Origin: Paraburkholderia podalyriae
GTDB lineage: Bacteria; Pseudomonadota; Gammaproteobacteria; Burkholderiales; Burkholderiaceae
Assembly (NCBI RefSeq): GCF_014397785.1
Contig: NZ_VZQQ01000032.1
Span: 1-64,000, forward strand
Length of the DNA stretch: 64,000 nt
Direction of reading: 5' to 3'
Position 1 is the stretch's first letter, and every line of letters starts with the position of its first letter. The notes beneath the pieces were generated by a model that was not told the DNA's origin, did no database searches, and saw only the letters and a list, made by a program, of their open reading frames with translations. Made by a program: the position numbers and the translations under genes. This document shows, one piece after another, positions 36,052-45,006 of the stretch.

Positions 36052-37524
36052 ATGAACATGCAACGATTGAGGCGGTACCTTGCGGAGAATGCGCTTCTAT
36101 TGGTGATCACGATTGCCGTGAGTGGCTGTCTCGCATGGAAAACGCGCAACTATCAGCTCGATGATTCGCTGATCTACCTGCGATATCTGCGCAATCTGTT
36201 TGACGGAAATGGCCTGACCTACAATGCCGGCGATCGCTTCAACGGGCTGACGTCGCCGTTGTATTCCTACATGCTGATCGTCGCCAACGCTGTGTCGGGG
36301 AATCTGCAATATACGGCGATCTTCCTGTCGTTCGTCTTTCTGTGCGCGGCTGCAATCACGGGAGCGCATCTGCTGGCGAGCGGGAAATACGAACAGACGC
36401 TGTGCGCGCTGATCGTTGTTTCCTTCAATTATTTTTACTACACCTTCGGGATGGAGACTTCGCTGTTTCTGTTCCTTTCCGCGCTCGCGTTGCTGCTCTA
36501 TCGCAGAGAGCAATTTTTCGGCCTTGGCGTTGTGCTGGGCCTGCTGTTCATTACGCGCAGTGAAGGTGTGTTCGTTGGCCTCGTCGTGGTCGTCGATTAC
36601 TTTATCAGGAACAGAAAGCTGCCTCATGTTAAGTATTTGGTCGCGCCAGTCATTTTGCTCGCGGCCAATTTCATATTTAACTACTACTACTACGGCGCGT
36701 TTCTTCCGGCTACCGGTAATGCGAAGCTCGGCCAGGGCAAGTCAGGGTACTGGGGCGAAGGACTGATTTTTCTTCACGTACAGTACATGAAGAATGCTTT
36801 CTTCGGCGGCGATTTCCGGCTGCTCGCGTTCATGCTGCCGGTCGGTCTTGTCGGCGTGGTGTCGAGTCTCGGCAAAAGGATCGGGTGGCTCACCATGGTC
36901 TATCTGGTGCTGCTGGGTTCGTTTTATGTGTTTATGCAGATTCCAAATTACCACTGGTACTACGCGCCGTTATTTTTCTTCGGCTTGTTGTTCGTTGGTG
37001 TCGGCGCGTGGAAGCTGCTCAACTTCACGTATGAGCGGTCCCGGGAGAGTTCTGTTTTCCTTACGCTGTTCCTTGCGTTTTTTCTTGTCACGAGCGGATT
37101 CGTTTATCACAGTTTTCGTATTTCGAATGTGCAGCGCGGCCCGATTGACGCCTACAAGAATATCGGTGAATGGATAAAAGCCAACACGCCAGGTAATGCG
37201 GCAGTCGCCAGTGTCGAGATCGGGACCGTCGGCTGGTACTCCGACCGATACATCATCGACATTCTCGGTCTGACTAATCGCTATAACGCGGACTATATTG
37301 CCCGCAGAGATCTTTACTCGTGGCTCACGAAGTACAGCCCGGATTACATTCTCGTGCATCAGCCGCTCTGGAGTTTCGAGGCAAGCGCGAATTGTTTGCT
37401 TGCGAGCCAGGCCTATGCGCCCGTGGACGCATTCAATTTTGCTGGTTACCTCCTGCTACGGCGGAGTGACGCCGCGGGCACGCAGCAGCAGATTCAAACA
37501 TGCGCAAAAGGGCCGCAGACCTGA
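36052..37524 (+). CDS. GT-C membrane glycosyltransferase (candidate arabinosyltransferase)
   Basis: 490 residues with about ten membrane helices. The first periplasmic loop reads YQLDDSLIYLRYLRNLF and continues with NGLTYNAGDRFNGLTSPLYS; the adjacent acidic pair (DD) near residue 35 is the usual GT-C catalytic/metal motif. A soluble C-terminal domain follows from about 355. Such enzymes use polyprenyl-phospho-sugars on the periplasmic side, so lipid-phospho-arabinose from the four upstream genes is the natural donor. The acceptor (O-antigen, lipid A-core or pilin) cannot be told. DNA is visibly more AT-rich than flanking genes, suggesting transfer. ATG 36058 is an alternative start. Confidence 0.82.
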   Translation: MNMQRLRRYLAENALLLVITIAVSGCLAWKTRNYQLDDSLIYLRYLRNLFDGNGLTYNAGDRFNGLTSPLYSYMLIVANAVSGNLQYTAIFLSFVFLCAAAITGAHLLASGKYEQTLCALIVVSFNYFYYTFGMETSLFLFLSALALLLYRREQFFGLGVVLGLLFITRSEGVFVGLVVVVDYFIRNRKLPHVKYLVAPVILLAANFIFNYYYYGAFLPATGNAKLGQGKSGYWGEGLIFLHVQYMKNAFFGGDFRLLAFMLPVGLVGVVSSLGKRIGWLTMVYLVLLGSFYVFMQIPNYHWYYAPLFFFGLLFVGVGAWKLLNFTYERSRESSVFLTLFLAFFLVTSGFVYHSFRISNVQRGPIDAYKNIGEWIKANTPGNAAVASVEIGTVGWYSDRYIIDILGLTNRYNADYIARRDLYSWLTKYSPDYILVHQPLWSFEASANCLLASQAYAPVDAFNFAGYLLLRRSDAAGTQQQIQTCAKGPQT

Positions 37525-37605
37525 AGCTCGCGCCGAACGGGGCGGTTCAGATTCCTGATCGTCCACCCGCCCATTAGGTCCTCTGGAATTCCCTTGTCGC
37601 GATTG

Positions 37606-38781
37606 TTACCTCGTTTCAGTGGCAACCGCAGCGGGGGCAACCGCAGCGGGGGCAGCGTGAGACTCGGGGGACCGCCGCAATGCCCGCCCCTCCCGCCACC
37701 CATATTGCAGGTAATGCTGACCCGCATCCACTCCGGCCGCCGCCACGTCCGTATTGACGGCGAGATATTCCTGTTCATTGAAATCCGGCGGCAATTTGAT
37801 CGCTGTGACGGGGTCCAGCTCGCTACGCTGTCCGCATACGCGCTGCGGGCTCTTGCTGTCGTCCTGTCCCGAGCATAGCTCCCGGAGTTTGCGGTGCGTG
37901 CGCCAGAACGGCACGGCCGGCGTTACGTCGCTGGCGTGCCGCTCCATACGCCGCCAGCTCTCAGCAATGTATTGCGAATCGCGCGAGCGCCTCATCACGA
38001 CGGAAAACTCAATATCGTTACGCATCGTGTCGCAGAAGTCTTCACAGGCGAAATCAATCAGCTCCATTTCGCAAAGATCGGCGATCAGTTTCGCAAACGA
38101 GCGCGGCGTGAACACCCAGCAGTGAACGTCGTGATACGTGCCGTTTTCGAATGCGTCGCGCGCAAGATGCAGCGCGCCTTGCCATGTGTGATGCCGCCTG
38201 ACCGAGTGCGGGTCGATCCGCTTTTGCCACGCTTCCTGCGTCGACACCTCGGCGGCGGACAGGCAGTGATCGAGCAGCGAGTAGGGCTGCGGTACCCGCG
38301 CACGCGCGATATAGCTGGCCAGTACTTCGGGCAGCCGGCTTTCGCGACGGAAATAATCGAAGGTGTAGCGTCGGTCGGGAACGACGAGACGCACTTCGCC
38401 GGTCGGTTTGAGGACCGCGCCCAGTTCTCTGAGCCACGTCACCAGATCGGGAACATGCTCGACGACATGAGAGGCCACCACGTAGTCGACATAGCGACCC
38501 CTGATCGCTTCATGCAGCGTGTTGCGCCCCCACACCGCGTCGACATCGACGATCTCATTAACGTCGAGATGAGGATCGTCCTTGTACTTCTGACGCAGGT
38601 GAGGCGTGTCCGTATGGTCGACGTAGATGATTTCACCGGCGTCGCTGCGTCGCACGAGAGGCCAGCACAACGGGCCTATCTCGACGCCCACGCTTTCCTT
38701 GACGTTCAGTCCTTTCAGCAGACGGCAACGCCGCTTATCTCGAATTTCACCGATGCTGAGAGCATTGTCTTCCTTCGCCAT
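37606..38781 (-). CDS. SAM-dependent methyltransferase with C-terminal DV-repeat-like tail
   Basis: 391 residues; the ATG follows an excellent cgaggagg. Methyltransferase-11 type core: VGVEIGPLCWPLVRR, IIYVDHTDTPHLR, VASHVVEHVPDLVTWLRELGAVLKPTGEVRLVVPDRR. The C-terminal 60 residues contain FNEQEYLAVNTDVAAAGV and GQHYLQYGWREGRALR, a short motif found appended to many bacterial surface glycan proteins. A 15-bp tandem repeat (37619-37650) encodes the final AAVAP-AAVA tail. It is on the opposite strand to the arabinose cassette, in a run with the dehydrogenase and second methyltransferase. Confidence 0.8.
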   Translation of the reverse strand: MAKEDNALSIGEIRDKRRCRLLKGLNVKESVGVEIGPLCWPLVRRSDAGEIIYVDHTDTPHLRQKYKDDPHLDVNEIVDVDAVWGRNTLHEAIRGRYVDYVVASHVVEHVPDLVTWLRELGAVLKPTGEVRLVVPDRRYTFDYFRRESRLPEVLASYIARARVPQPYSLLDHCLSAAEVSTQEAWQKRIDPHSVRRHHTWQGALHLARDAFENGTYHDVHCWVFTPRSFAKLIADLCEMELIDFACEDFCDTMRNDIEFSVVMRRSRDSQYIAESWRRMERHASDVTPAVPFWRTHRKLRELCSGQDDSKSPQRVCGQRSELDPVTAIKLPPDFNEQEYLAVNTDVAAAGVDAGQHYLQYGWREGRALRRSPESHAAPAAVAPAAVATETR

Positions 38782-38858
38782 GTTGCCTCCTCGTATTGGA
38801 CGGCACAGCTTCCAGTTATGACCGATGTTCACCGCATTGCGCGAGACCGTTCACACCA

Positions 38859-39932
38859 CTAGGTTCGCATCTGCACCTTGATGGAGTGTGAACTTTTATC
38901 ACTGGCCAGACGGAAGGCCTCGTCAACGTCGTCGAGGCTCAGTTCGTGCGTGATCATTGCGCGCAACGTATCGCCCTTGCGCGCCAGCAGATCGATTGCG
39001 AGCGCGAAGTCGTGTTGACCGTCGATATAGCCGTAACAGTTCGGCAGATGAATCGTCAGTTCCTTGATGTGCGGCTTGATGATTTCAATGTTCTTGAAGC
39101 CGTGATCGAAAGCGCCGAGCACGCACACGTGACCGAGCGGGCGCACGAACTGACACGCGAAGTCGAATGTGTCGGCCGTGCCGCCGACGGCTTCGATCGC
39201 ATAGTGCGCACCCAGTCCGCCGGTTGCCTGTTCGACGATGGCGAGCGCTTCGGCGCGATCGGCCGGCAGGATCGCGGTGGCGCCCATCGCCAGCGCGGCG
39301 CGCGCCTGAGCCGCGTGTCTTGCGACCACATAGACTTTATCGCTGCCGGCGTCCAGCGCCGCGGCGAGTGCCGCGAGGCCGATGGTGCCCGCGCCGATCA
39401 CGACGCCGACCGAGCCTCGCGCAATCGGCATCTTGCGGCAGCCGTGGATGCCGACCGCCACCGGTTCGACGATGGCGCCGAGCTGATCGTCGACGGCATC
39501 GGGCAGCGGGAACACGCCCGCCTCTTTGCTGCGCACGTATTCGGCAAAGCCGCCGCCGAACGGAAACTCGCGCGCGCGGCAGTGAATCGGCGTGCCGAGC
39601 TTGCAGTACTCGCATTTGCCGCACGCGGTGCCCATCACCATGTCGAGCGTGACGCGCTGGCCGATACGCACGCTCGTCACGCCCTCGCCGATCTCGACCA
39701 CGGTGCCGCTCAGTTCGTGGCCGTTCGGAAAGCTTTGATGGACGTCGACGTTCCGGTAGGCGTGCAGATCGCTGCCGCAGATGCCGACGCTCGCCACCTT
39801 GACGATCACGGTGCCGGGTAGCAGTTCAGGCACCGGGATGCGGCCGACCTTCATCGTGCGCAGGCCGTCTTGCAAGCCGGCTCGCATGGACGCGCCTTCG
39901 GTGCGATGCTCGAGCGCGTGCGTCGAAGTCAT
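38859..39932 (-). CDS. zinc-dependent medium-chain alcohol/sugar dehydrogenase
   Basis: 357 residues; gaggag precedes the ATG. Catalytic zinc site GICGSDLHAY and GHELSG; structural zinc cysteines CGKCEYCKLGTPIHC (four Cys); NAD motif GAGTIGLAAL near residue 177. Relatives oxidise polyols, L-threonine or sugars. In this setting a nucleotide-sugar or polyol precursor role is plausible but unproven. Confidence 0.82.
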   Translation of the reverse strand: MTSTHALEHRTEGASMRAGLQDGLRTMKVGRIPVPELLPGTVIVKVASVGICGSDLHAYRNVDVHQSFPNGHELSGTVVEIGEGVTSVRIGQRVTLDMVMGTACGKCEYCKLGTPIHCRAREFPFGGGFAEYVRSKEAGVFPLPDAVDDQLGAIVEPVAVGIHGCRKMPIARGSVGVVIGAGTIGLAALAAALDAGSDKVYVVARHAAQARAALAMGATAILPADRAEALAIVEQATGGLGAHYAIEAVGGTADTFDFACQFVRPLGHVCVLGAFDHGFKNIEIIKPHIKELTIHLPNCYGYIDGQHDFALAIDLLARKGDTLRAMITHELSLDDVDEAFRLASDKSSHSIKVQMRT

Positions 39933-39974
39933 CGATGAATCTCCTCAAAACGTGAAACGCCTGCGTTGCGACGC

Positions 39975-40931
39975 CTAACGGGTCTTGCGAATCCAGAAGC
40001 TCGCACCGGGATTGCGCATGAACAGCGGCATCCGTGTGTTCATCAGCTCGGCGTGGAAGTGTCCCATGAAGGTATTCATCAGTACGACTTCGAAAGCGCT
40101 GTTGTACTGAAGGAAGGCACGCAGCAAATACGCTTCGTTCCATGCGCGGCCCTCGTAGATCCACTGCGGCGGGTATTCGAGCGGCAGGAACACGTCGTGA
40201 AAGTGCACATGCACGCCGGGCGCGAGGATCGGCAGTATCTCGAAGAGGATGCGGTTCACGTCGCTGCCGATCTTGCTCACGTGCGACGAGTCGACGAACA
40301 GGATGTCGTTCGCTTCGAGCTCCGTGAAGACAGACAGGTCGACGTCCTGCGCGAGCGACTTGACAATCTTCGAGGTGACCTTGTCCTTCTCGGTCAGCAA
40401 CGACAGCAGGCGTTCGTTGTTCGGCTCGACGAAGGTGCACTGGATCTGGCCGTCAAAGAACAGGTCGTTGGTATCGAGCGAAACGGCGGACGAAAAACCC
40501 GAGCCGATCTCGACGATGCGGCGCGGCCGCAGGTGACGAATCATGCAGTACAGCGACGTCGCGTCGCCATACGAGAACATCACGTTTTCGAAGTAGAAGC
40601 GCAGGCCATCCTTCTTGTGCGGCTCGAACGGCATCTCGCCGTAGTACTGGTCCGCGAACTCGCCGACGAGGCGCACCTGCGCCTCTTCGTTGAACTCGAT
40701 GCCGGGCAGCGTGCGCGAGACGTTGCCGAACAGGCGTGCTTCGTCCTGTTTGATGTCTTGGATCGACGGGATCGGCGAATAGTAGTGGCCAGGGGGCACG
40801 TCGCCGAGGTTCGAAAAGTGCGGAACGTTGACCTGAAGCGCGTCGCGATACTTGTCCCGTTCAGCGATCAGTTCTGCAACCTCGGGATGCTGCGCGGCAA
40901 GTGAATCGAGAAGCTCGGGCGATGCCGACAT
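39975..40931 (-). CDS. class I SAM-dependent methyltransferase (Methyltransf_24 type)
   Basis: 318 residues; gcggagaaa precedes the ATG. SAM motif RRIVEIGSGFSSAVSL near residue 137, acidic CTFVEPNNERL, and DILFVDSSHVSKIGSDVNR as motif II; HFHDVFLPLEYP carries the metal-like histidines and aspartate of this family. Likely O-methylates a sugar in the cluster. First gene of the minus-strand trio. Confidence 0.82.
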   Translation of the reverse strand: MSASPELLDSLAAQHPEVAELIAERDKYRDALQVNVPHFSNLGDVPPGHYYSPIPSIQDIKQDEARLFGNVSRTLPGIEFNEEAQVRLVGEFADQYYGEMPFEPHKKDGLRFYFENVMFSYGDATSLYCMIRHLRPRRIVEIGSGFSSAVSLDTNDLFFDGQIQCTFVEPNNERLLSLLTEKDKVTSKIVKSLAQDVDLSVFTELEANDILFVDSSHVSKIGSDVNRILFEILPILAPGVHVHFHDVFLPLEYPPQWIYEGRAWNEAYLLRAFLQYNSAFEVVLMNTFMGHFHAELMNTRMPLFMRNPGASFWIRKTR

Positions 40932-41443
40932 CTTGTTTCTCCGCTTGAAAGAATTTGCGAAAAGCCACGTCAGAAGGGCGAATCGATAACGCTATGCCGA
41001 ATGGCTGGCGGCCCGGCATTTCCGGCCGGCCAATCTATCGTACCGCGAGTATTCTGCACGCCCAATATGCGCTGTTGTTTCAACATGAGCCAGCATTTAC
41101 CGTTTCTTACAAATTATTCGTCGTAGCAATCGACACAGCCACGAGCGCAAAGGGTACGTGCCCTTCGCTTCGCGCGGAAGGGTGCGCGTGGGTCGCGATT
41201 GCGGGCGGAAAGGGCTGGACGGCGACTGTTTCCGTAAGCCACGTAAGCTGACGAAAGCGTGGAGAGGGTGCTTGCCGGGTCGCCCGGGGCGGTCGTTAGC
41301 GTTACGATTTGGCGTAAAATCAAGCCCCTGCCAATAGTGGTCCGCGCCTGTTTCGCGCGTGGCGCGAACGCGTGAATTCCGCACCGTCCAGCGGACGGCA
41401 GCAGCGCCCACGATACGGGACGATTCGGGACGGAGCCCGCAAT
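40932..41443. other. divergent intergenic region
   Basis: 512 bases between a leftward and a rightward gene. No coding frame is convincing. A TAAAAT box at about 41316 could serve rightward transcription, without a clear -35. An AT-rich patch lies at 41100-41140. No operator-like palindrome was recognised. Confidence 0.4.
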
Positions 41444-42433
41444 ATGCATTTTAAAATTCTCCTGACCACTCACAGTACCGCGTTCATGACGAGCGGTGGT
41501 GGTGAGTCGGAACTCGTGCAGGTCGCCGAACTTCTGAACGATTCGGACGTACAGGCCGACATTTACGGCATTCGCAGTCGGCCGCTACGCTTTTACGACG
41601 CGGTGATGCACTTCTCCGTTCATGCGGACGGCGAAGCGATCATTCGCGAAACGGTGAATCAAGGCAAGAAGCTGTTCCTGTGGCCGAACGTCTGGTGGTT
41701 GAGCGCGCCCGACGCGGCGGAAATCAGCCGCATCGAGGCGCTCGTGCAGCGTGCCGAGCGGCTGCTCTTCAAGTCGTCGACCGAGCTGGCGCACTTCAAC
41801 ACGTACATCACGGTCGATCCGGGCAAATGCGTGGTGGTGGGCTCCGGCATATCCGACCGGTTCCTGTTGCCGGCCGACAAGGATTTGCTCCCCACGGTCT
41901 GCGACGTGTCGGATTACGTGCTGTGCCTCGGCTTGATCGAGCCGATCAAGAATCAGCTCGAACTGATCCGCGCGCTGAACCAGCTCGACATGAACGGCCT
42001 GATGGTCGGCGGATTCAGGGACGAGGCGTATTACCGGCAGTGCGTTCGCGAAGCGCGTCGCGGCATTCATTTCCTGCCGTTCATCCAGCCGTGCAGCGCG
42101 CTATTGCGCTCCGCGCTCGCCAACGCGCTGGTGGTGGCGGAGCCGAGCTTCGATCCGCCCGGGCGCTCGTGCCTCGAAGGCGCGTTCGTGAAAAAGCCGC
42201 TCGTTATGGTTGATGGGGATTGGCAGCGCGAACACTTCGACGACAATGTCTGGTACCCGGCTTCCACCCGCGCGCCGGACATCGTTCCCGCCATTCAGGC
42301 CGCCCTGACCGACCCGGACAGGGATGAAAAGATTGAAAGTAACTACGAACGCGTCTATGCACGGCACTCGTCGAGCACGGTAGCAGCAGACCTAATCAGA
42401 CACCTGATCGATGCCGGCCTCACAAATTACTAA
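41444..42433 (+). CDS. glycosyltransferase (GT-B fold, short N-terminal half)
   Basis: 329 residues. TSGGGESELVQVAELL is the acceptor-side glycine loop; the C-terminal half has YVLCLGLIEPIKNQLELIRALN, FLPFIQPCSALLRSALANALVVAEPSFDPPGRSCLEGAFVKKPLVMVD with an E-x-G pattern of GT4. ATG 41444 is chosen for the family-like start MHFKILLTTHS. The stop lies within the next gene, 23-base overlap. Confidence 0.75.
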   Translation: MHFKILLTTHSTAFMTSGGGESELVQVAELLNDSDVQADIYGIRSRPLRFYDAVMHFSVHADGEAIIRETVNQGKKLFLWPNVWWLSAPDAAEISRIEALVQRAERLLFKSSTELAHFNTYITVDPGKCVVVGSGISDRFLLPADKDLLPTVCDVSDYVLCLGLIEPIKNQLELIRALNQLDMNGLMVGGFRDEAYYRQCVREARRGIHFLPFIQPCSALLRSALANALVVAEPSFDPPGRSCLEGAFVKKPLVMVDGDWQREHFDDNVWYPASTRAPDIVPAIQAALTDPDRDEKIESNYERVYARHSSSTVAADLIRHLIDAGLTNY

Positions 42434-43493
42434 AATTCCCCGACTGCTCGTCGTTCAGCGGCGCTCCATGACCGATGGGCGGATGAATTCGCGCACCATC
42501 GGCGCGCGCTTCGCGCCTTTGCTTTCGTACATGCAGCGCCATCAGCTGATCGAGTGGGAGCAGATCTCGGAGGCGGACGTCGGCGTCAGCCACCTGCATC
42601 GCTTCGACGTCGTGCTGTTCAACAAGCACGTGTCGAACCTGTCGCTGAAAATCATGCGGATGGCGAACGAACTCGGCCTCCATACGATTTACGATCTCGA
42701 CGACTGGTTGCTCGATCTGCCGTCGTGGAGCGTGCTCGAAATGAACGAGGACGTGCTCTACAACGTGCTCGCGATGATTCGCGAAGCGAGCGCGGCCACC
42801 GCGTCGAACCCGCTGTTGCAGGAGCGCATGCGCAAGGTGCGTCGCTCGGACGACGTGCTGATCATCCCGAACGGTTTCGACGATCAGGCGTTCGACCTGT
42901 CGCCGGAACTGTGGACCGAAAAGCAGCCGCCGAAAATCATCTTCTCGAACCTCGACGGCATCAAGCTCGTGAGCTTCCGCAAGGCGTTTTTCGACACCTT
43001 GCGCAACTTCCTCGCGCGCCACGAAAACGTATCGATCGACTTCTGGGGCGATCCGTTTCCGGAACTCAATACGATTGCCCGCATCACGCATCGCGGCAGC
43101 CGCGGCAACCTCGAATACAAGAAGGCCATTCGCGACGAAGGCTACACGTTCGCGATCGTGCCGCTCGGCGCCGAAGAGGATCCCGAGACGCTGTTTTTCA
43201 ACTCATGCAAGTCGCCGATCAAATACGCGGATTACGGCAGCCTCGGCATCCCGAGCATTTACTCCGATTGCCCGACCTACCGCGAGAACGTCAGACATCG
43301 TGAGACGGGATACATTGCGTCGAACACGGCTGAGAGCTGGGCACGAGCGCTGGAGGACATGCTGGGCGACCCGCGGCTTCGCCAGTCGATCCGCCGCAAC
43401 GCTTATGCCGACGTGTTCGACCGTTTCAGCGTGCGACGCATCTCGTCGATGTTCCTGAAGGCCTTGCCCGACCCCAAGCCCCAAAGCAGCTAA
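42411..43493 (+). CDS. glycosyltransferase (GT1/GT4 superfamily)
   Basis: 360 residues. Two Rossmann-like halves: LHTIYDLDDWLLDLP, VLIIPNGFDDQAF and PKIIFSNLDGIKLVSF, then PIKYADYGSLGIPSIYSDCPTYRENVRH and GYIASNTAESWARALEDML. The DLDDWLLDLP motif is shared with transferases of complex O-antigen or spore-coat type glycans. Sugar specificity unknown. Confidence 0.78.
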   Translation: MPASQITKIPRLLVVQRRSMTDGRMNSRTIGARFAPLLSYMQRHQLIEWEQISEADVGVSHLHRFDVVLFNKHVSNLSLKIMRMANELGLHTIYDLDDWLLDLPSWSVLEMNEDVLYNVLAMIREASAATASNPLLQERMRKVRRSDDVLIIPNGFDDQAFDLSPELWTEKQPPKIIFSNLDGIKLVSFRKAFFDTLRNFLARHENVSIDFWGDPFPELNTIARITHRGSRGNLEYKKAIRDEGYTFAIVPLGAEEDPETLFFNSCKSPIKYADYGSLGIPSIYSDCPTYRENVRHRETGYIASNTAESWARALEDMLGDPRLRQSIRRNAYADVFDRFSVRRISSMFLKALPDPKPQSS

Positions 43494-43498
43494 CACCT

Positions 43499-44089
43499 AT
43501 GGATCTTCTTCTGATTCGCCACGGCCAATCGCACGCCAACGTGGCTGGCCTGTTGAACTCGACCGAGCAGGACGAGTTGACCGAACATGGCCTGCGGCAG
43601 GCCGCGAAGCTACGCACGCTGATGGAAAGCCACGGTTTCGTGCCCGACCGCGTTTTTTCCAGCCCGTGGCGGCGCGCGTTGCAGACCACAGAAGTGCTGT
43701 TCAAGGACAAGGCCGACTGGACCGTCGACGCCCGTCTCGGCGAAACCAATGCGGGGCGGTTCGCAACCTGGAAGGCCGAAGACTTTCGCGAGGCGTTTCC
43801 CGACTGGGGCAAACATCTATCGGACCGTTACGAGGGCGGCGAGTCGCATCTCGAGTTGGCCGCGCGTTCGGTGAACTGGCTGGAGGAGGAGGTGCTGCGG
43901 CACGCCGAGCAGTCCGGCCTGGTCGCCGCCGTATGCCACGCGGGACCGATCTCGGTGATCTCGCAATACCTGCTGAACGTGCCGTTGTCCCGCTTCCCCA
44001 ACGTGCTGGTGCCGAACGCATCCGTCACGCTATTCCGGCGCAACCCGCATACCGGAAACTTTTATCTGCAGATCGCAGGGCTGTCATGA
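43499..44089 (+). CDS. histidine phosphatase (phosphoglycerate-mutase-like) protein
   Basis: 196 residues. LLIRHGQSHANV places the RHG motif at residue 7-9; FSSPWRRALQTTEVLF and VCHAGPISV (second catalytic His) complete the fold, with LGETNAGRFA the acid-donor region. Cytoplasmic; probably dephosphorylates a sugar phosphate for a nucleotide-sugar pathway (compare GmhB- or CobC-like roles), though the substrate cannot be read. Overlaps the following gene by four bases. Confidence 0.85.
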   Translation: MDLLLIRHGQSHANVAGLLNSTEQDELTEHGLRQAAKLRTLMESHGFVPDRVFSSPWRRALQTTEVLFKDKADWTVDARLGETNAGRFATWKAEDFREAFPDWGKHLSDRYEGGESHLELAARSVNWLEEEVLRHAEQSGLVAAVCHAGPISVISQYLLNVPLSRFPNVLVPNASVTLFRRNPHTGNFYLQIAGLS

Positions 44090-44991
44090 GTGCATCGATC
44101 AAGATTTTCGAGCCGCTTTACGCGCCCGGGCAGGTGCTGTCCGAACCGGTTTTTCACCCACTCGAGTTGCGCGACAACGCGCACGCCGCGTGGCGCGAGT
44201 TCTATATTCTCGTCGACATGTACCGCAAGGGCATGCATCGGCAGCAGCAGATCACCGGCCTTTTTTCGCCGAAATTCGCACTGAAGGCGCGCATCGACGG
44301 CAGCCGGTTTCTGGAGTTCGTGCAGGCCAATGCCGACGCCGGCGTCTGGATGATCAATCCTTTTCCGCAGCTCGCGTATTTCTCGTACACCGCGTGGATG
44401 CAGGGCGAGCATGCGCATCCGGGACTCGTCGAACGCAGCCAGCAACTGCTCGACGCCTGCGGCATTGCGTGGAATCTGCGTGAGGCGCCCCGGCAGTCGC
44501 CGCACACGCTGTGCTACTGCAATTTCTGGGTCGGTACCCAATCGTTCTGGGACAACTACGTCGGCAAGGTGCTCGAGCCGATTGCCACGTTCCTCGAAAC
44601 GCGGAGCGACACTGAAGCTGCGCGCGGTGTGCTGGAGCCCACGATCCACTCGGACGACGCACCGTTCCTGCCATTCGTGGCCGAGCGTCTGTTCAGCACG
44701 TATCTGTCGCTGCATCCCGGGCTGAAGGTGGCCGCCTATCCGATCGAAGGCGACCAGGTGCTGGACTATTGCGTCAGTGACTTCGAAAAAGACATCGTGC
44801 GCTATATGCAAAAACCGATCGACGCGGCGGATCGCGCGCCGGTGTTTCCACCCGAGCAGATTGCGTTGATGGATTTGCTGTGCACGCTATCGCAGAAGTA
44901 CGTGCGCGCGCATTTCTCGTTCACTCCGCACCCGCATACGGGCCAAACGATCGACTTCGACAGGACCGGTAAGTCGTTTGCGAACGAGTGA
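44086..44991 (+). CDS. uncharacterised protein of the glycan cluster
   Basis: 301 residues. I do not recognise the family with confidence. No signal peptide or membrane helices. Notable stretches are REFYILVDMYRKGMHRQQQ, ITGLFSPKFALKA, VWMINPFPQLAYFSYTAW and HPHTGQTIDFD. The GLFSPKF/NPFPQLAY pair recalls uncharacterised, possibly glycosyltransferase-like, proteins of surface-glycan loci. It is coupled to the histidine phosphatase by an ATGA overlap and converges on the next gene with a 15-base gap. Confidence 0.7.
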   Translation: MSASIKIFEPLYAPGQVLSEPVFHPLELRDNAHAAWREFYILVDMYRKGMHRQQQITGLFSPKFALKARIDGSRFLEFVQANADAGVWMINPFPQLAYFSYTAWMQGEHAHPGLVERSQQLLDACGIAWNLREAPRQSPHTLCYCNFWVGTQSFWDNYVGKVLEPIATFLETRSDTEAARGVLEPTIHSDDAPFLPFVAERLFSTYLSLHPGLKVAAYPIEGDQVLDYCVSDFEKDIVRYMQKPIDAADRAPVFPPEQIALMDLLCTLSQKYVRAHFSFTPHPHTGQTIDFDRTGKSFANE

Positions 44992-45006
44992 GGCGGCGCC
45001 GACTAG

